From Caballeronia jiangsuensis (GTDB taxonomy: Bacteria; Pseudomonadota; Gammaproteobacteria; Burkholderiales; Burkholderiaceae): DNA of 64,000 nt. The stretch is taken from assembly GCA_000648925.1 (NCBI GenBank), contig JFHF01000034.1, positions 33,674 to 97,673 on the forward strand. Reading direction: 5' to 3'. Position numbers and translations under genes: made by a program. The notes below the pieces were generated by a model. It had not been told where the DNA came from, did not search any database, and saw nothing but the letters and a program-made list of their open reading frames with translations. Below are positions 16,158 to 24,660 of this stretch, one piece after another. Every line of letters begins with the position of its first letter. Within the stretch, counting starts at the first letter, position 1.

Positions 16158-16526
16158 TCAGCCGCCGAGACTCTTCAGCACCAGTTCATGCGAGCGGCCG
16201 ATCCACACGGCTGAATCGCGATGATCGACGAGCGCATCGCCCGTATTCGGATGCATGAAGACATCGAGCGCGCCGTGATTGAGCGTGAGCCAGGCGAGCA
16301 TCGGCGCGAGCAGGTCGCCGCCGAATCCCAATTGAAACGACCACATCGGATGCGGTCCGACCGGCCGTTCGTGAAAGCGTCCAAGGCGCAATGCGCCGCT
16401 TTGCAACTCCATTGCGAATCGTTGCTCGATCACGAGCCGAAGCTGCCATGCGGCGTCGCGGCTCACGGCATCGAAATAGATGTGCGCATGCCAGTCGGCT
16501 ATCGTGCGGGTGTCCGTGGCGTTCAT
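16158..16526 (-). CDS. DOPA 4,5-dioxygenase family protein
   Basis: The 122-residue product begins MNATDTRTIADWHAHIYFDA. The DWHAHIYF motif, GPHPMWSFQLGF and NHGALDVFMHPNTGDALVDH are the conserved histidine blocks of the DOPA 4,5-dioxygenase family, whose bacterial members are small metal-dependent proteins. A longer GTG start at 16559 exists but the ATG gives the family's usual N-terminus. In bacteria the substrate is generally unknown; the name should be taken as family membership. It stands alone, convergent with the phasin gene. Confidence 0.78.
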   Translation of the reverse strand: MNATDTRTIADWHAHIYFDAVSRDAAWQLRLVIEQRFAMELQSGALRLGRFHERPVGPHPMWSFQLGFGGDLLAPMLAWLTLNHGALDVFMHPNTGDALVDHRDSAVWIGRSHELVLKSLGG

Positions 16527-16579
16527 CGTTTCGTCCGTGCGCGGAATATTGAGACACACTTCATTCTACCGAACCGCTT

Positions 16580-16951
16580 TCAGCAACGTTCGAGCGTCCA
16601 GAGCACGGCGTCGTCAATGAATGCGCGATGATGTGTCACCCGCATGCCGATGCCCGCGCCGAGCTGCGACAACACGAACGCGTCGGCGAAGCGCGTCAGT
16701 CCGCCGATCGCGTGCGAGGGCGACATCGCTTCTTTCGATAATCGCTCGATCCACAGCCAGCCCGCATCGCCGGAAAGAGACTCAACGCGCGCGCTCGCGA
16801 GACGGGCCCGCCGCAACAGCACGCGGCTTTGGGGCAACGCTGCGTCGATGACCCAGGTTCGCGTCGATGCCCGCGTCGCCACGCCGACAGACATCCACGG
16901 CAATCCTGATGCTCCCGCCGCAATGAGAAACGTGCGCCGCGTCGTGCTCAT
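16580..16951 (-). CDS. Tat-exported small protein, partner of the VAO-type flavoenzyme
   Basis: The 123-residue product starts MSTTRRTFLIAAGASGLPWM, a twin-arginine signal (TRRTFL plus a short hydrophobic stretch). Its ATG overlaps the stop of the upstream flavoenzyme (ATGA), so the two are translationally coupled. The mature part has no cysteines until the last residue and contains VESLSGDAGWLWIERL and GIGMRVTHHRAFID. I do not recognise a family. The coupling suggests a function alongside the oxidoreductase, but the latter shows no export signal, so the two may not be in the same compartment. Confidence 0.6.
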   Translation of the reverse strand: MSTTRRTFLIAAGASGLPWMSVGVATRASTRTWVIDAALPQSRVLLRRARLASARVESLSGDAGWLWIERLSKEAMSPSHAIGGLTRFADAFVLSQLGAGIGMRVTHHRAFIDDAVLWTLERC

Positions 16952-18528
16952 CGCCCTTCTCCTTCCGCCCCATCCGGACGCTTCGCCGGCCAGATACCCT
17001 GCTTGCCCGGCGACAGAATCCCGTTCGGATCGAGCGCCGTCTTGATCGTGCCGGACAGCCGCATCAGCGCGTGATCGTTGAAGTCGTATTGCGCGGCGGC
17101 CAGATCCATATACGACAGATGCGTCCGATATTGCCCGTAACCCGCCGCGCCGACATCGCGGATCAGCGCTTCGATCAGCGCACCGGCGTCGCGCGATTGT
17201 TTCGGATCGTCGCGATCGAAAATCGCCGCGAAGATGTGATGCATCGCGCGCGGGCCCGCCGTGAAACCGCCGTAATAGTCGAAGCCGAATTGCGCCGCGC
17301 GCTCGCGCACCATGCGCGCCTGCTTCACGGCGTCGCGTCCGATGGGCGGGCAAATCGGCGAGAAATCGATATGCGCGCCCGAGCCGCCGCGCCAGTTCAG
17401 CAAATTGAACGCTTCGAGCCCCGGAATGCCGACTTGCGCGCGATCGCCACCGCCTTCGGGCTCGATGGATGCATCGCGATACGGCATCTCGAAGAGCGTC
17501 GCGCCCGCGATCGGCTTGAAACGCGCATGCACGATATCGCGCCGCGCGTTGACGAGCGACGGCGGCCCGTACAGACAGAAGCGCAGGTTCCAGCGCCCGA
17601 TGCCGATCTTGCGCGCCATCGCGTCGATGGCGTCGTCGGGCATTGCGCCTTTGCCGTCGTACCAGGTCTTTCGCGTCGATACGCCCGCCGCCCAGCGCAC
17701 CGCGCTTTCGATGACCGCGTTGCTTTGAATCGTGCCGTCCATTCTGAGCGGACGCAGCGTATCGACGACGCGTTCGAGATCGTCCTCGCGTCCGAACGCG
17801 TAGCGGCAAATCATGTAGCCCTCGGGCGCGGGCATGAGCCAGATGCCGAGCTTCGTGACGACGCCGAAGTTCGACTGCATGAACATGTCGTCGTAAGACG
17901 GGCCGAAGCCGCTTTTGAAGACTTGCCAGTCTCGGCTCGACGCCATCGCGCCCATGCCGGTGCGCACGACATCGCCGTTTGCAAGCACGACCTCCATGCC
18001 GCACTGATGGGCCGCGTGGTCGCCGTAAGGCGTCGTGCCGTAGCCGCGTTCGAGCGTGTTGCCGATCACGCTGCCCCAGCCCGCCGCGGGCGGATCGAGC
18101 CAGAACTTCCGTGGCGTGCCGAGCGCGCGATGCAGGTCGTAGTACGTCACGCCCGGTTCGACCAGCGCGAAGCCGAGCGTCTCGTCGATCTCGATGATGC
18201 GGTTCATCCGCCGCAAGTCGAGCACGACATAGCCGCTCATGCGTGGCGCCGCGCCGCCGTAGGCAAAGTTGCGTCCCGTCGATACGGTCCAGAGCGGCAC
18301 GCGATATCGATTCGCCACCGCCAGCGCCGCGCGCACGCCTTCGACATCGTTCGGCAGCACGACGGCGGACGGCGCGTGCGCGAGCGCGTCGCCGGGCGCG
18401 AATGGATCGAGATACGAAGCGGTATCGTCCGACAGCACCGCATCGCTGCCGAGCGCCGCCGCGAAGGCCGCGAGCGCCGCCCGAAACTGCGCCGCCGACA
18501 GTCCCGGCGGCGGCGTTTGCGCGGTCAA
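16948..18528 (-). CDS. FAD-binding oxidoreductase, vanillyl-alcohol oxidase / p-cresol methylhydroxylase type
   Basis: About 526 residues. The PCMH FAD-binding domain is clear (PSAVVLPNDVEGVRAALAVA, TGRNFAYGGAAPRMSGYVVL, PPAAGWGSVIGNTLERG), followed by the VAO-type cap region (GEDD-like AFGREDDLERVVDTLRPL) and a C-terminal end DPNGILSPGKQGIWP that is diagnostic of this family. Members oxidise 4-hydroxybenzylic substrates such as p-cresol or vanillyl alcohol. The long frame opens at 18594, but that overlaps a well-supported lipoprotein gene; I prefer a TTG at 18528 that overlaps the lipoprotein stop. No cytochrome subunit lies nearby. The exact substrate is unknown. Confidence 0.85.
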   Translation of the reverse strand: MTAQTPPPGLSAAQFRAALAAFAAALGSDAVLSDDTASYLDPFAPGDALAHAPSAVVLPNDVEGVRAALAVANRYRVPLWTVSTGRNFAYGGAAPRMSGYVVLDLRRMNRIIEIDETLGFALVEPGVTYYDLHRALGTPRKFWLDPPAAGWGSVIGNTLERGYGTTPYGDHAAHQCGMEVVLANGDVVRTGMGAMASSRDWQVFKSGFGPSYDDMFMQSNFGVVTKLGIWLMPAPEGYMICRYAFGREDDLERVVDTLRPLRMDGTIQSNAVIESAVRWAAGVSTRKTWYDGKGAMPDDAIDAMARKIGIGRWNLRFCLYGPPSLVNARRDIVHARFKPIAGATLFEMPYRDASIEPEGGGDRAQVGIPGLEAFNLLNWRGGSGAHIDFSPICPPIGRDAVKQARMVRERAAQFGFDYYGGFTAGPRAMHHIFAAIFDRDDPKQSRDAGALIEALIRDVGAAGYGQYRTHLSYMDLAAAQYDFNDHALMRLSGTIKTALDPNGILSPGKQGIWPAKRPDGAEGEGR

Positions 18529-18653
18529 TATCCGCCGCTGCTGCCGCTGCCGGATGTCGTGCCCGACGATGTCGAACTGCCGTCGGTCTGACATCCCGCG
18601 AGCAGACCGGCGAGCAAGGCGAGCATGACTGTTGCGATTCTGGCGAGCTTCAT
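18525..18653 (-). CDS. Small lipoprotein, 42 aa
   Basis: The ATG at 18653 follows GGAGGTGCTTTC, a strong ribosome site. The 42-residue product begins MKLARIATVMLALLAGLLAG and then Cys, a lipobox (LLAGC), and the mature part is Gly/Ser/Thr-rich. It is too short for a separate domain. Its stop overlaps the proposed start of the flavoenzyme. The product is probably an inner- or outer-membrane lipopeptide of unknown role. Confidence 0.65.
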   Translation of the reverse strand: MKLARIATVMLALLAGLLAGCQTDGSSTSSGTTSGSGSSGGY

Positions 18654-18727
18654 GAAAGCACCTCCGAAAGGTTTGAAAAGCCGGGCGCGGCGATTAAGCC
18701 GCTTGCTCATTAAACGCACGGCGACGC

Positions 18728-20197
18728 ATGGATATTCCTTCGCGAACCCGTATGAGACAATTTCGCGCCCCCTCTCCCAAGCACGCGATGAAGCGCTACC
18801 AAGCCCTTGCCGACACGATGGCCGCCGAGATTCGCGCGGGCCGGTTGCCTGTCGGCACGCGCCTCCCATCGGTGCGGCATCTGACGACGCAATACGGCGT
18901 CGGTCAATCGACAGTCTTTCGCGCGTATTACCTGCTCGAAGAATGGGGCTTGATTCGCGCGCGCGAACGTTCCGGCTACTTCGTCGCGCCCGGCGCGAAA
19001 GTGGCGACGCAGACAGCCCCGCCCACGCCGATCGCGGAGCCCGCGGCCATCGACGTGAGCAGTCTCGTGTTCTCCGTGCTCGATGCGGTCAAGCGTCCGG
19101 ATGTCGTGCCGCTCGGCTCCGCGTTTCCATCGCCGAAACTGTTTCCGCTGGCGCGTCTCGCGAAGTCGCTCGCGCACGCGGCGCGCATGCTCGATCCGTG
19201 GAGCACGGTCGTCGACATGCCGCCGGGCAACGAGCAATTGCGGCGGCAGATCGCGCTGCGTTACATCGGCATGGGCATCGCGCAGCCGGTCGAGGAACTC
19301 ATCGTCACGAACGGCGCGATGGAAGCGCTCACGCTGAGCCTCATGGCCGTCACGAAGCCGGGCGATGTCGTCGCGATCGAATCGCCGTGCTTCTACGCGG
19401 CGTTGCAGGCGGTCGAGCATCTCGGCCTGCGGGCGGTCGAGATTCCCGTCGATCCGCACGAAGGCCTCGATCTCGGCGTGCTCGCCGAAGCGCTCGTCAA
19501 GCATCCGGTGCGTGCGTGCTGGTTCATGACCAACTTTCAGAATCCGACGGGCGCGACGCTTTCCATCGAAAAGAAACGCGCGCTCGTCGACTTGCTCGCG
19601 CAGCATGACGTGCCGCTCATCGAGGACGATGTCTACGGCGAACTGCATTTCGCGCCGGATCGTCCGCCGCCCGCGAAAGCGTTCGATACGAAAGGACTCG
19701 TGATGCATTGCGCATCGCTGTCGAAGACGCTCGCGCCGGGTTACCGGCTCGGCTGGGTCGCGGCGGGCCGTTTCGCGGACGCGATCCGGCGGCTCAAGCT
19801 GATGACGAGCATCTCGACGAGCATCCCCATTCAGGCGGGCGTCGCCGACTATCTCCAGCACGGCGGCTTCGACAAGCACTTGCGCAAGCTGCGCGGCGCG
19901 CTTCTCACGCAACGCGGCGCGATGGAACAGGCCATCGCGCGCTGGCTGCCGGCGGACGTCGGATTCGTGCAGCCGGACGGCGGCTATTTCCTGTGGCTGC
20001 AATTGCCCGAACATGTCGATGCGATGCAGTTGCACAGGCGCGGACTCGAACACGGCATCAACGTGACGCCCGGGCCGATCTTCTCCGCGCGTCACGCGTT
20101 CGGGAATTACGTGCGCATCAACTTCGGTCATCCGTGGTCGCCGCAGGTCGAAAGCGCGATGAAAACGCTCGGCGAACTGCTGCGCGCGGCATCGTAG
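18728..20197 (+). CDS. MocR-type regulator (GntR winged helix fused to class I aminotransferase)
   Basis: Up to 489 residues; an ATG at 18788 (MKRYQALADTMAAEIRAG) would start directly at the winged helix and may be the true start. The HTH lies at about 25-95 (LPSVRHLTTQYGVGQSTVFR), then a PLP-binding aminotransferase domain. The PLP lysine is in HCASLSKTLAPGYRLGW, and NFQNPTGATL and the Asp of LIEDDVYGEL are also conserved. MocR proteins sense pyridoxal phosphate or amines and control adjacent genes. The divergent neighbour is the lipoprotein-flavoenzyme operon, a plausible target. It is closely similar in plan to the gene at 53762-55213. Confidence 0.88.
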   Translation: MDIPSRTRMRQFRAPSPKHAMKRYQALADTMAAEIRAGRLPVGTRLPSVRHLTTQYGVGQSTVFRAYYLLEEWGLIRARERSGYFVAPGAKVATQTAPPTPIAEPAAIDVSSLVFSVLDAVKRPDVVPLGSAFPSPKLFPLARLAKSLAHAARMLDPWSTVVDMPPGNEQLRRQIALRYIGMGIAQPVEELIVTNGAMEALTLSLMAVTKPGDVVAIESPCFYAALQAVEHLGLRAVEIPVDPHEGLDLGVLAEALVKHPVRACWFMTNFQNPTGATLSIEKKRALVDLLAQHDVPLIEDDVYGELHFAPDRPPPAKAFDTKGLVMHCASLSKTLAPGYRLGWVAAGRFADAIRRLKLMTSISTSIPIQAGVADYLQHGGFDKHLRKLRGALLTQRGAMEQAIARWLPADVGFVQPDGGYFLWLQLPEHVDAMQLHRRGLEHGINVTPGPIFSARHAFGNYVRINFGHPWSPQVESAMKTLGELLRAAS

Positions 20198-20233
20198 AAG
20201 GCGCCTTGACGCCGATGCCTGCGTGCTAGACTG

Positions 20234-20249
20234 CTGTACATGCATACAG
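20234..20249 (+). promoter_or_regulatory. LexA (SOS) box overlapping the helicase start codon
   Basis: CTGT-N8-ACAG (CTGTACATGCATACAG) matches the LexA consensus, followed by TA. The ATG of the helicase (20240-20242) is inside it. Upstream TTGACG (20206-20211) and TAGACT (20227-20232) form a promoter with a 15-bp spacer, which would start transcription at or next to the ATG. LexA bound here would block both initiation and the leader. Confidence 0.65.
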
Positions 20250-22561
20250 TATCCGAGCCCGCCTACACCGTCGCCGTGCGCGCGCTGTGCGAGTTCACCG
20301 CGAAACAGGGCGATCTCGATCTGCGCTTCACGCCGACGCCGAGCGCGCAGGAAGGCGTCGCGGGCCACGTCACGGTGACGAGCCGGCGGCCGGCCGGATA
20401 TCAGAAGGAAATCTCGCTATCGGAAACGTATGGGCCGCTGTGCGTGCGCGGCCGCGCCGATGGCTACGATCCCGCGCTCAATCGTCTCGAAGAGATCAAG
20501 ACGCATCGCGGCAAGCTCGAATCGATGCCGCAGAATCATCGTCATCTGCATTGGGCGCAGGCGCGCGTGTATGCGCATCTGATGTGCCGCAAGCTCGGAC
20601 TCGAAGCCATCGAGATCGCGCTCGTGTATTTCGATATCGTCGATCAGACCGAGAGCGTGCTCGTCGAGACGCAGACCGCCGATGCGCTCGCGGCGCATTT
20701 CGTCACGCAGTGCGAGCGCTTCATCACGTGGGCGCGGCAGGAGATGCAGCACGCCGCCGCGCGCGATGAGACGCTGAAAGCGCTCGCCTTCCCTCATGCG
20801 GATTTCCGGCCCGGCCAGCGCGCGCTCGCAGAAGCGGTCTATCGCTCGGCGGTATCCGGCCGATGTCTCGCGGCGCAGGCGCCGACCGGCATCGGCAAAA
20901 CGGTCGGCACGCTCTTTCCGCTGTTGAAGGCGTGGCCGGGCCAGCGGCTCGACAAGATCTTCTTTCTCACGGCGAAGAGCGCCGGACGGCAACTCGCGCT
21001 CGATGCGCTGACGACGCTCGCCGCCGAGCCGTTGCGCGTCGTCGAACTCGTGGCGCGCGACAAGGCGTGTGAATATCCCGATCGCGCGTGTCACGGCGAA
21101 TCGTGTCCGCTTGCGCGGGGCTTCTACGATCGCCTCGCCGGGGCGCGCGCCGACGCGCTCGAATGCGCGCAACTCGATCGCGCGTCGATCGCCGAGGTCG
21201 CGCGGCGGCATGAAGTCTGTCCGTATTATCTGAGCCAGGAACTGTCGCGCTGGAGCGACGTGATCGTCGGCGACTACAACTATTACTTCGATACGAGCGC
21301 CATGCTCTTCGCGCTCGCGGAGGCGAATCGATGGCGCGTGTCGGTGCTCGTCGACGAAGCGCATAACCTCGTCGAACGGGCGCGCGGCATGTATTCCGCG
21401 ACGCTCGATCAGGCCGCCTTCAACGCGATGCGACGCGGCGCGCCGCTCGTGCTGAAACAGGCGCTCGGGCGCGTCGCGCGAGGCTTGCGCGAACTCACGC
21501 GCGAACAGGACGCGGCGAACATCGACTATGCGGCGCATACGGAAACGCCCGCGCGCCTGCTGACGGCGCTCGCGCAAGCCGTCTCGCTGATGACCGAAAC
21601 GCTCGGCGAACAACCCGAGGTCTTCACGCCCGAAACCTTGCGCTTCTATTTCGATGCCGTGCATTTCACGCGCATCGCGGAACGCTTCGGCACGCATTCG
21701 ATCTTCGACATCACGCTCGGCCGAATGAGTTCGAGCGCCGGGAAACGCAATGCCGTGCTCTGCCTGCGCAACGTGATTCCCGCCCCGCATCTCGCGCCGC
21801 GTTTCGCACGCGCCCACAGCGTCGCGCTTTTTTCCGCGACGCTCACGCCCGCGCATTTCTACGCCGATACGCTCGGCCTGCCGGAGTCGAGCGTGCGCGT
21901 CGATGTCGAATCGCCCTTTTCCGCCGAACAGCTCGATGTGCGGGCCATCGCGGATCTTTCGACGCGCTATCGCGATCGCGAGCGCTCGGTCGACCGCATC
22001 GCCGATCTCATCGCCGCGCAGTTCGAAAGCGCCGAGGGCAATTACCTGAGCTTCTTCAGCAGCTTCGAATATCTGGCGCAAGTCGCGGCGGCGCTCGCGG
22101 CCCGTCATCCGTCGATTCCGTGCTGGCAGCAGTCCCGCGCGATGAGCGAGGCGGCGCAACGCGAGTTTCTCGCGCGTTTCGTCGCCGACGGGCGCGGCGT
22201 CGGCTTCGCGGTGCTGGGCGGCGCGTTCGGCGAGGCGATCGATCTGCCCGGCTCGCGGCTCATCGGCGCGTTCGTTGCAACGCTCGGTCTGCCGCAACTC
22301 AATCCCGTCAACCAGGAAATGAAAGCGCGCATGCACGAGGCGTTCGGCGAGGGTTACGCGTACACGTATCTTTTTCCCGGCGTGCAGAAAGTCGTGCAGG
22401 CGGCCGGGCGCGTGATCCGCGGGCCGCTCGATCGCGGCGTGCTCTATCTGATCGACGACCGCTTCGCGCGCGCGGAAGTGCGGCGTCTCTTGCCCGCGTG
22501 GTGGCAGGTGAAAGTGATGCGGCAACGCGACCTGGCCGAATCGGGAAGACCGACTATTTAG
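20240..22561 (+). CDS. PD-(D/E)XK nuclease-Rad3/DinG-type DNA helicase
   Basis: The 773-residue protein has an N-terminal nuclease-like domain (about 1-170) with the GRADGYDPALNRLEEIKTHR motif (Asp, Glu-x-Lys) and a following His/Gln/Tyr helix (HWAQARVYAHL), as in PD-(D/E)XK nucleases. From about 200 comes an XPD/Rad3 superfamily 2 helicase: Walker A APTGIGKTVG, four cysteines suited to an Fe-S cluster (KACEYPDRACHGESCPLARG and VCPYYLS), DEAH box VLVDEAHNLVE, and motif VI KVVQAAGRVIRG. It probably unwinds and cuts damaged DNA. The LexA box at its start suggests SOS induction. The related Rad3-type helicase family is known from many proteobacteria. Confidence 0.88.
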   Translation: MHTVSEPAYTVAVRALCEFTAKQGDLDLRFTPTPSAQEGVAGHVTVTSRRPAGYQKEISLSETYGPLCVRGRADGYDPALNRLEEIKTHRGKLESMPQNHRHLHWAQARVYAHLMCRKLGLEAIEIALVYFDIVDQTESVLVETQTADALAAHFVTQCERFITWARQEMQHAAARDETLKALAFPHADFRPGQRALAEAVYRSAVSGRCLAAQAPTGIGKTVGTLFPLLKAWPGQRLDKIFFLTAKSAGRQLALDALTTLAAEPLRVVELVARDKACEYPDRACHGESCPLARGFYDRLAGARADALECAQLDRASIAEVARRHEVCPYYLSQELSRWSDVIVGDYNYYFDTSAMLFALAEANRWRVSVLVDEAHNLVERARGMYSATLDQAAFNAMRRGAPLVLKQALGRVARGLRELTREQDAANIDYAAHTETPARLLTALAQAVSLMTETLGEQPEVFTPETLRFYFDAVHFTRIAERFGTHSIFDITLGRMSSSAGKRNAVLCLRNVIPAPHLAPRFARAHSVALFSATLTPAHFYADTLGLPESSVRVDVESPFSAEQLDVRAIADLSTRYRDRERSVDRIADLIAAQFESAEGNYLSFFSSFEYLAQVAAALAARHPSIPCWQQSRAMSEAAQREFLARFVADGRGVGFAVLGGAFGEAIDLPGSRLIGAFVATLGLPQLNPVNQEMKARMHEAFGEGYAYTYLFPGVQKVVQAAGRVIRGPLDRGVLYLIDDRFARAEVRRLLPAWWQVKVMRQRDLAESGRPTI

Positions 22562-22681
22562 ACGCGCGCGACGCCGCCGTTAACTGGTCAATCGCGGGCA
22601 TTCATCTTGCTGCTCTCGGGCGCCTCAGGGACACGAAGATGCCCCTACAGGGCCGAGAGAGCCCACTACAGGAGAACCCAC

Positions 22682-23179
22682 ATGTCTGCCGCTCATACCC
22701 CGCGACCCATTGATGCGCTCGACATGCTCGAAGCCGATCACCGCGCCATCGAACAGCTTTTCGATGCGTTCGAACGCGCGGAACGCAGCGATTTCGAGCG
22801 CAAGAACGCGCTCGTTCAGCGCGCGTGCGAGTTGCTGACGATCCACGCGATCGTCGAGGAAGAAATGCTGTATCCCGTCGCCCAGAACGCGCTGGCCGAA
22901 GACCAGCGCATCGACGTGGACGAAGCCTACGTCGAGCATTTTCTCGTGAAGACGCTCATCGAACGGTTCGCGAACCTGAAGGCCGGCGACGATGGTTTCG
23001 ACGCGACCTTCAAGGTGCTCAAGGAGAACACGACGCATCACATCGAGGAAGAGGAAACCACGCTGTTTCCGGAAGTGCGCAAGACGCAGATGGACCTCGT
23101 CGCGATCGGCGCGAAAATGGCCGCGCGCAAGGCCGCGCTGAAGGAGCGCATCGCAGAGAGCGCGATGATGGCGCACTGA
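22682..23179 (+). CDS. Hemerythrin domain-containing protein
   Basis: The ATG at 22682 follows AGGAGAACCCAC. The 165-residue protein is a single HHE-type four-helix bundle: the iron-ligand histidines and glutamates sit in LEADHRAIEQLFDAFE, LLTIHAIVEEEMLYPVAQ, YVEHFLVKTLIERF and NTTHHIEEEETTLFPEV. Such proteins bind O2, NO or iron in the cytoplasm. It is followed 94 nt later by a 2OG-Fe(II) oxygenase on the same strand, so the two may share a transcript. Confidence 0.9.
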   Translation: MSAAHTPRPIDALDMLEADHRAIEQLFDAFERAERSDFERKNALVQRACELLTIHAIVEEEMLYPVAQNALAEDQRIDVDEAYVEHFLVKTLIERFANLKAGDDGFDATFKVLKENTTHHIEEEETTLFPEVRKTQMDLVAIGAKMAARKAALKERIAESAMMAH

Positions 23180-23272
23180 TGCGCGGCGAGAATTGCACAG
23201 CAAGACCCGGAGTGCGTGCGACGCGCGCGCGGCGCACACTGCAGGCAACTTAGGCACATCCGGAGAAATGAC

Positions 23273-24007
23273 ATGAAGGTGCTCGAACGCGCGACGTCAG
23301 AGGATATCGGCGGACGGATCGACGCGCTCGACTGGGCCGATCTCGAAGCGCAACTCGACAGCTACGGCTGCGCCACCGCGCCCGCGCTCTTCTCGCGCGA
23401 CGAATGCGAGGCGCTCGCCGCGCTATACGATCGCGAGGGCATCTTTCGCAGCCGCGTCGTGATGGAGCGCCACGGCTTCGGGCGCGGCGAGTACAAATAC
23501 TTCGCGTATCCGCTGCCCGAAACGCTCGAAGGCGCGCGGCGTGCCGTCTATCCGCATCTCGCGCCGATCGCCAATCGCTGGAATGAGGTGATGCGCATCG
23601 AGACGCGTTATCCGCGCGAGCACGCGGCGTTCATCGAGCGCTGCCATCGCGCGGGGCAGACACGGCCGACGCCGCTCCTGCTACGTTACGTGCCCGGCGA
23701 TTTCAACTGCCTGCATCAGGATCTCTACGGCGAGCATGTCTTTCCGATCCAGATGGCGATCCTGCTTTCCGCGCCCGGCCGCGATTTCACCGGCGGCGAG
23801 TTCGTGATGACGGAGCAGCGTCCGAGAATGCAGTCACGTGTGGAAGCGGTGCCGCTGTCGCAGGGCGATGCGGTGTTCTTCGCCGTGCATCATCGGCCGG
23901 TGCAGGGCACGCGCGGGCCGTATCGGGTGAACATGAAGCACGGCGTAAGCCGCCTCAGGTCGGGGCGGCGGCATATGCTCGGCGTGATCTTTCACGACGC
24001 GCAGTGA
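23273..24007 (+). CDS. 2OG-Fe(II) oxygenase superfamily protein
   Basis: The ATG at 23273 follows CGGAGAAATGAC. The 244-residue product has the jelly-roll dioxygenase pattern: NCLHQDLYGEHVFPIQMAIL supplies the His-x-Asp pair, DFTGGEFVMTEQRPR is the typical strand, and the distal His and Arg lie in FFAVHHRPVQGTRGPYR. Members hydroxylate proteins, nucleic acids or small molecules using iron and 2-oxoglutarate. Its stop (24005-24007) is 10 nt from the left end of the integrated element, so this gene marks the intact chromosome on that side. Confidence 0.85.
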   Translation: MKVLERATSEDIGGRIDALDWADLEAQLDSYGCATAPALFSRDECEALAALYDREGIFRSRVVMERHGFGRGEYKYFAYPLPETLEGARRAVYPHLAPIANRWNEVMRIETRYPREHAAFIERCHRAGQTRPTPLLLRYVPGDFNCLHQDLYGEHVFPIQMAILLSAPGRDFTGGEFVMTEQRPRMQSRVEAVPLSQGDAVFFAVHHRPVQGTRGPYRVNMKHGVSRLRSGRRHMLGVIFHDAQ

Positions 24008-24017
24008 GCGCGCGGCT

Positions 24018-24034
24018 TATTCGTTTTCGTCGAA
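24018..24034. repeat. Left attachment repeat (displaced ribA tail)
   Basis: TATTCGTTTTCGTCGAA is identical to 37444-37460. Together with 24017 the minus strand reads GAA-AAC-GAA-TAA, the original ribA ending with a TAA stop. At the right copy the stop is TAG. This identifies the site as the junction where chromosomal ribA tail was pushed aside. Confidence 0.85.
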
Positions 24035-24134
24035 TATACGTCCAGACCATATCAGATGGACGTCTATTCGAGAGTCTACGCCAAAACCTACGCTGCGATT
24101 TTCGGGCCTAGGGTGCTCGAATGATTCGCAGATA

Positions 24135-24154
24135 TACTGTTTATCCATACAGTA
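24135..24154 (+). promoter_or_regulatory. Near-consensus LexA (SOS) box
   Basis: TACTGT-N8-ACAGTA is symmetric at the outer six bases on each side and matches the classical LexA operator TACTGTATATATATACAGTA closely. It ends 11 nt before the ATG at 24166, so LexA bound here would repress that gene. It lies 100 nt inside the left end of the integrated element. Confidence 0.75.
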
Positions 24155-24165
24155 AATGCGACGCA

Positions 24166-24504
24166 ATGAAACCGCTTGCACCCCAACCGCCATCGCTCGA
24201 CGAGCTCCGTCGGCTGTGGGCGAATCGCGAGCCGAGCATAGACGACCTCCGGCGCCTGATACGCGAGGTGCAGCACGCACGGCTGCAACTGGACAAGGTG
24301 AGGGAACTATTGGACAAGCATGACCGCGAACTCCGGAAGCGCGGTCTAGATGATTTGCGGTGTCGCACCTCACCGTTCCGAATGGCTGAAGCGCTCCTGC
24401 TAGCGGAGATCAGACGTGTCGGCACAATCGACGACGCACCCAAGCGCGCAACGCCTGGGTCCCATGCTGAAAGGGGGCAGAACATTCATCTCGCGCCGGA
24501 GTAA
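24166..24504 (+). CDS. Hypothetical protein under SOS box, first gene of the element
   Basis: The 112-residue product is charged and helical, with the segment DELRRLWANREPSIDDLRRL and a long helix (REVQHARLQLDKVRELLDKH) rich in Arg, Leu and Asp. I do not recognise a family. There is no signal peptide or membrane segment; the second half (SPFRMAEALLLAEIRRVGTI) could be another helix. The start is 11 nt after a near-perfect LexA box and lacks a strong ribosome site. Placement at the element end under SOS control suggests a role in excision, induction or host takeover, but nothing in the sequence proves it. Confidence 0.6.
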   Translation: MKPLAPQPPSLDELRRLWANREPSIDDLRRLIREVQHARLQLDKVRELLDKHDRELRKRGLDDLRCRTSPFRMAEALLLAEIRRVGTIDDAPKRATPGSHAERGQNIHLAPE

Positions 24505-24660
24505 ATATAGATTCAACCGCCCGCCAACCAAGGAGGTCCGGCCTACCGTCTAATGTAATATAGAGATGGTTCAATTGGTCGCTTGCGCTTGCTCCGTGGC
24601 CTCCAGCATTTGAAGGCTATCAGGAAAAAGCCCCACATCTTTTTTTGCCTCTGAGGAACA

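Noticed and set aside
24017..24373. Minus-strand open frame ending FDENE at the element's left end
   Set aside because: It has no sensible start or composition and overlaps the SOS-box gene. Its last codons are only the displaced ribA tail.
24529..24537. Perfect AAGGAGGTC Shine-Dalgarno-like stretch
   Set aside because: No start codon lies within 5-12 nt and no open frame follows, so it is probably a chance match or a remnant.
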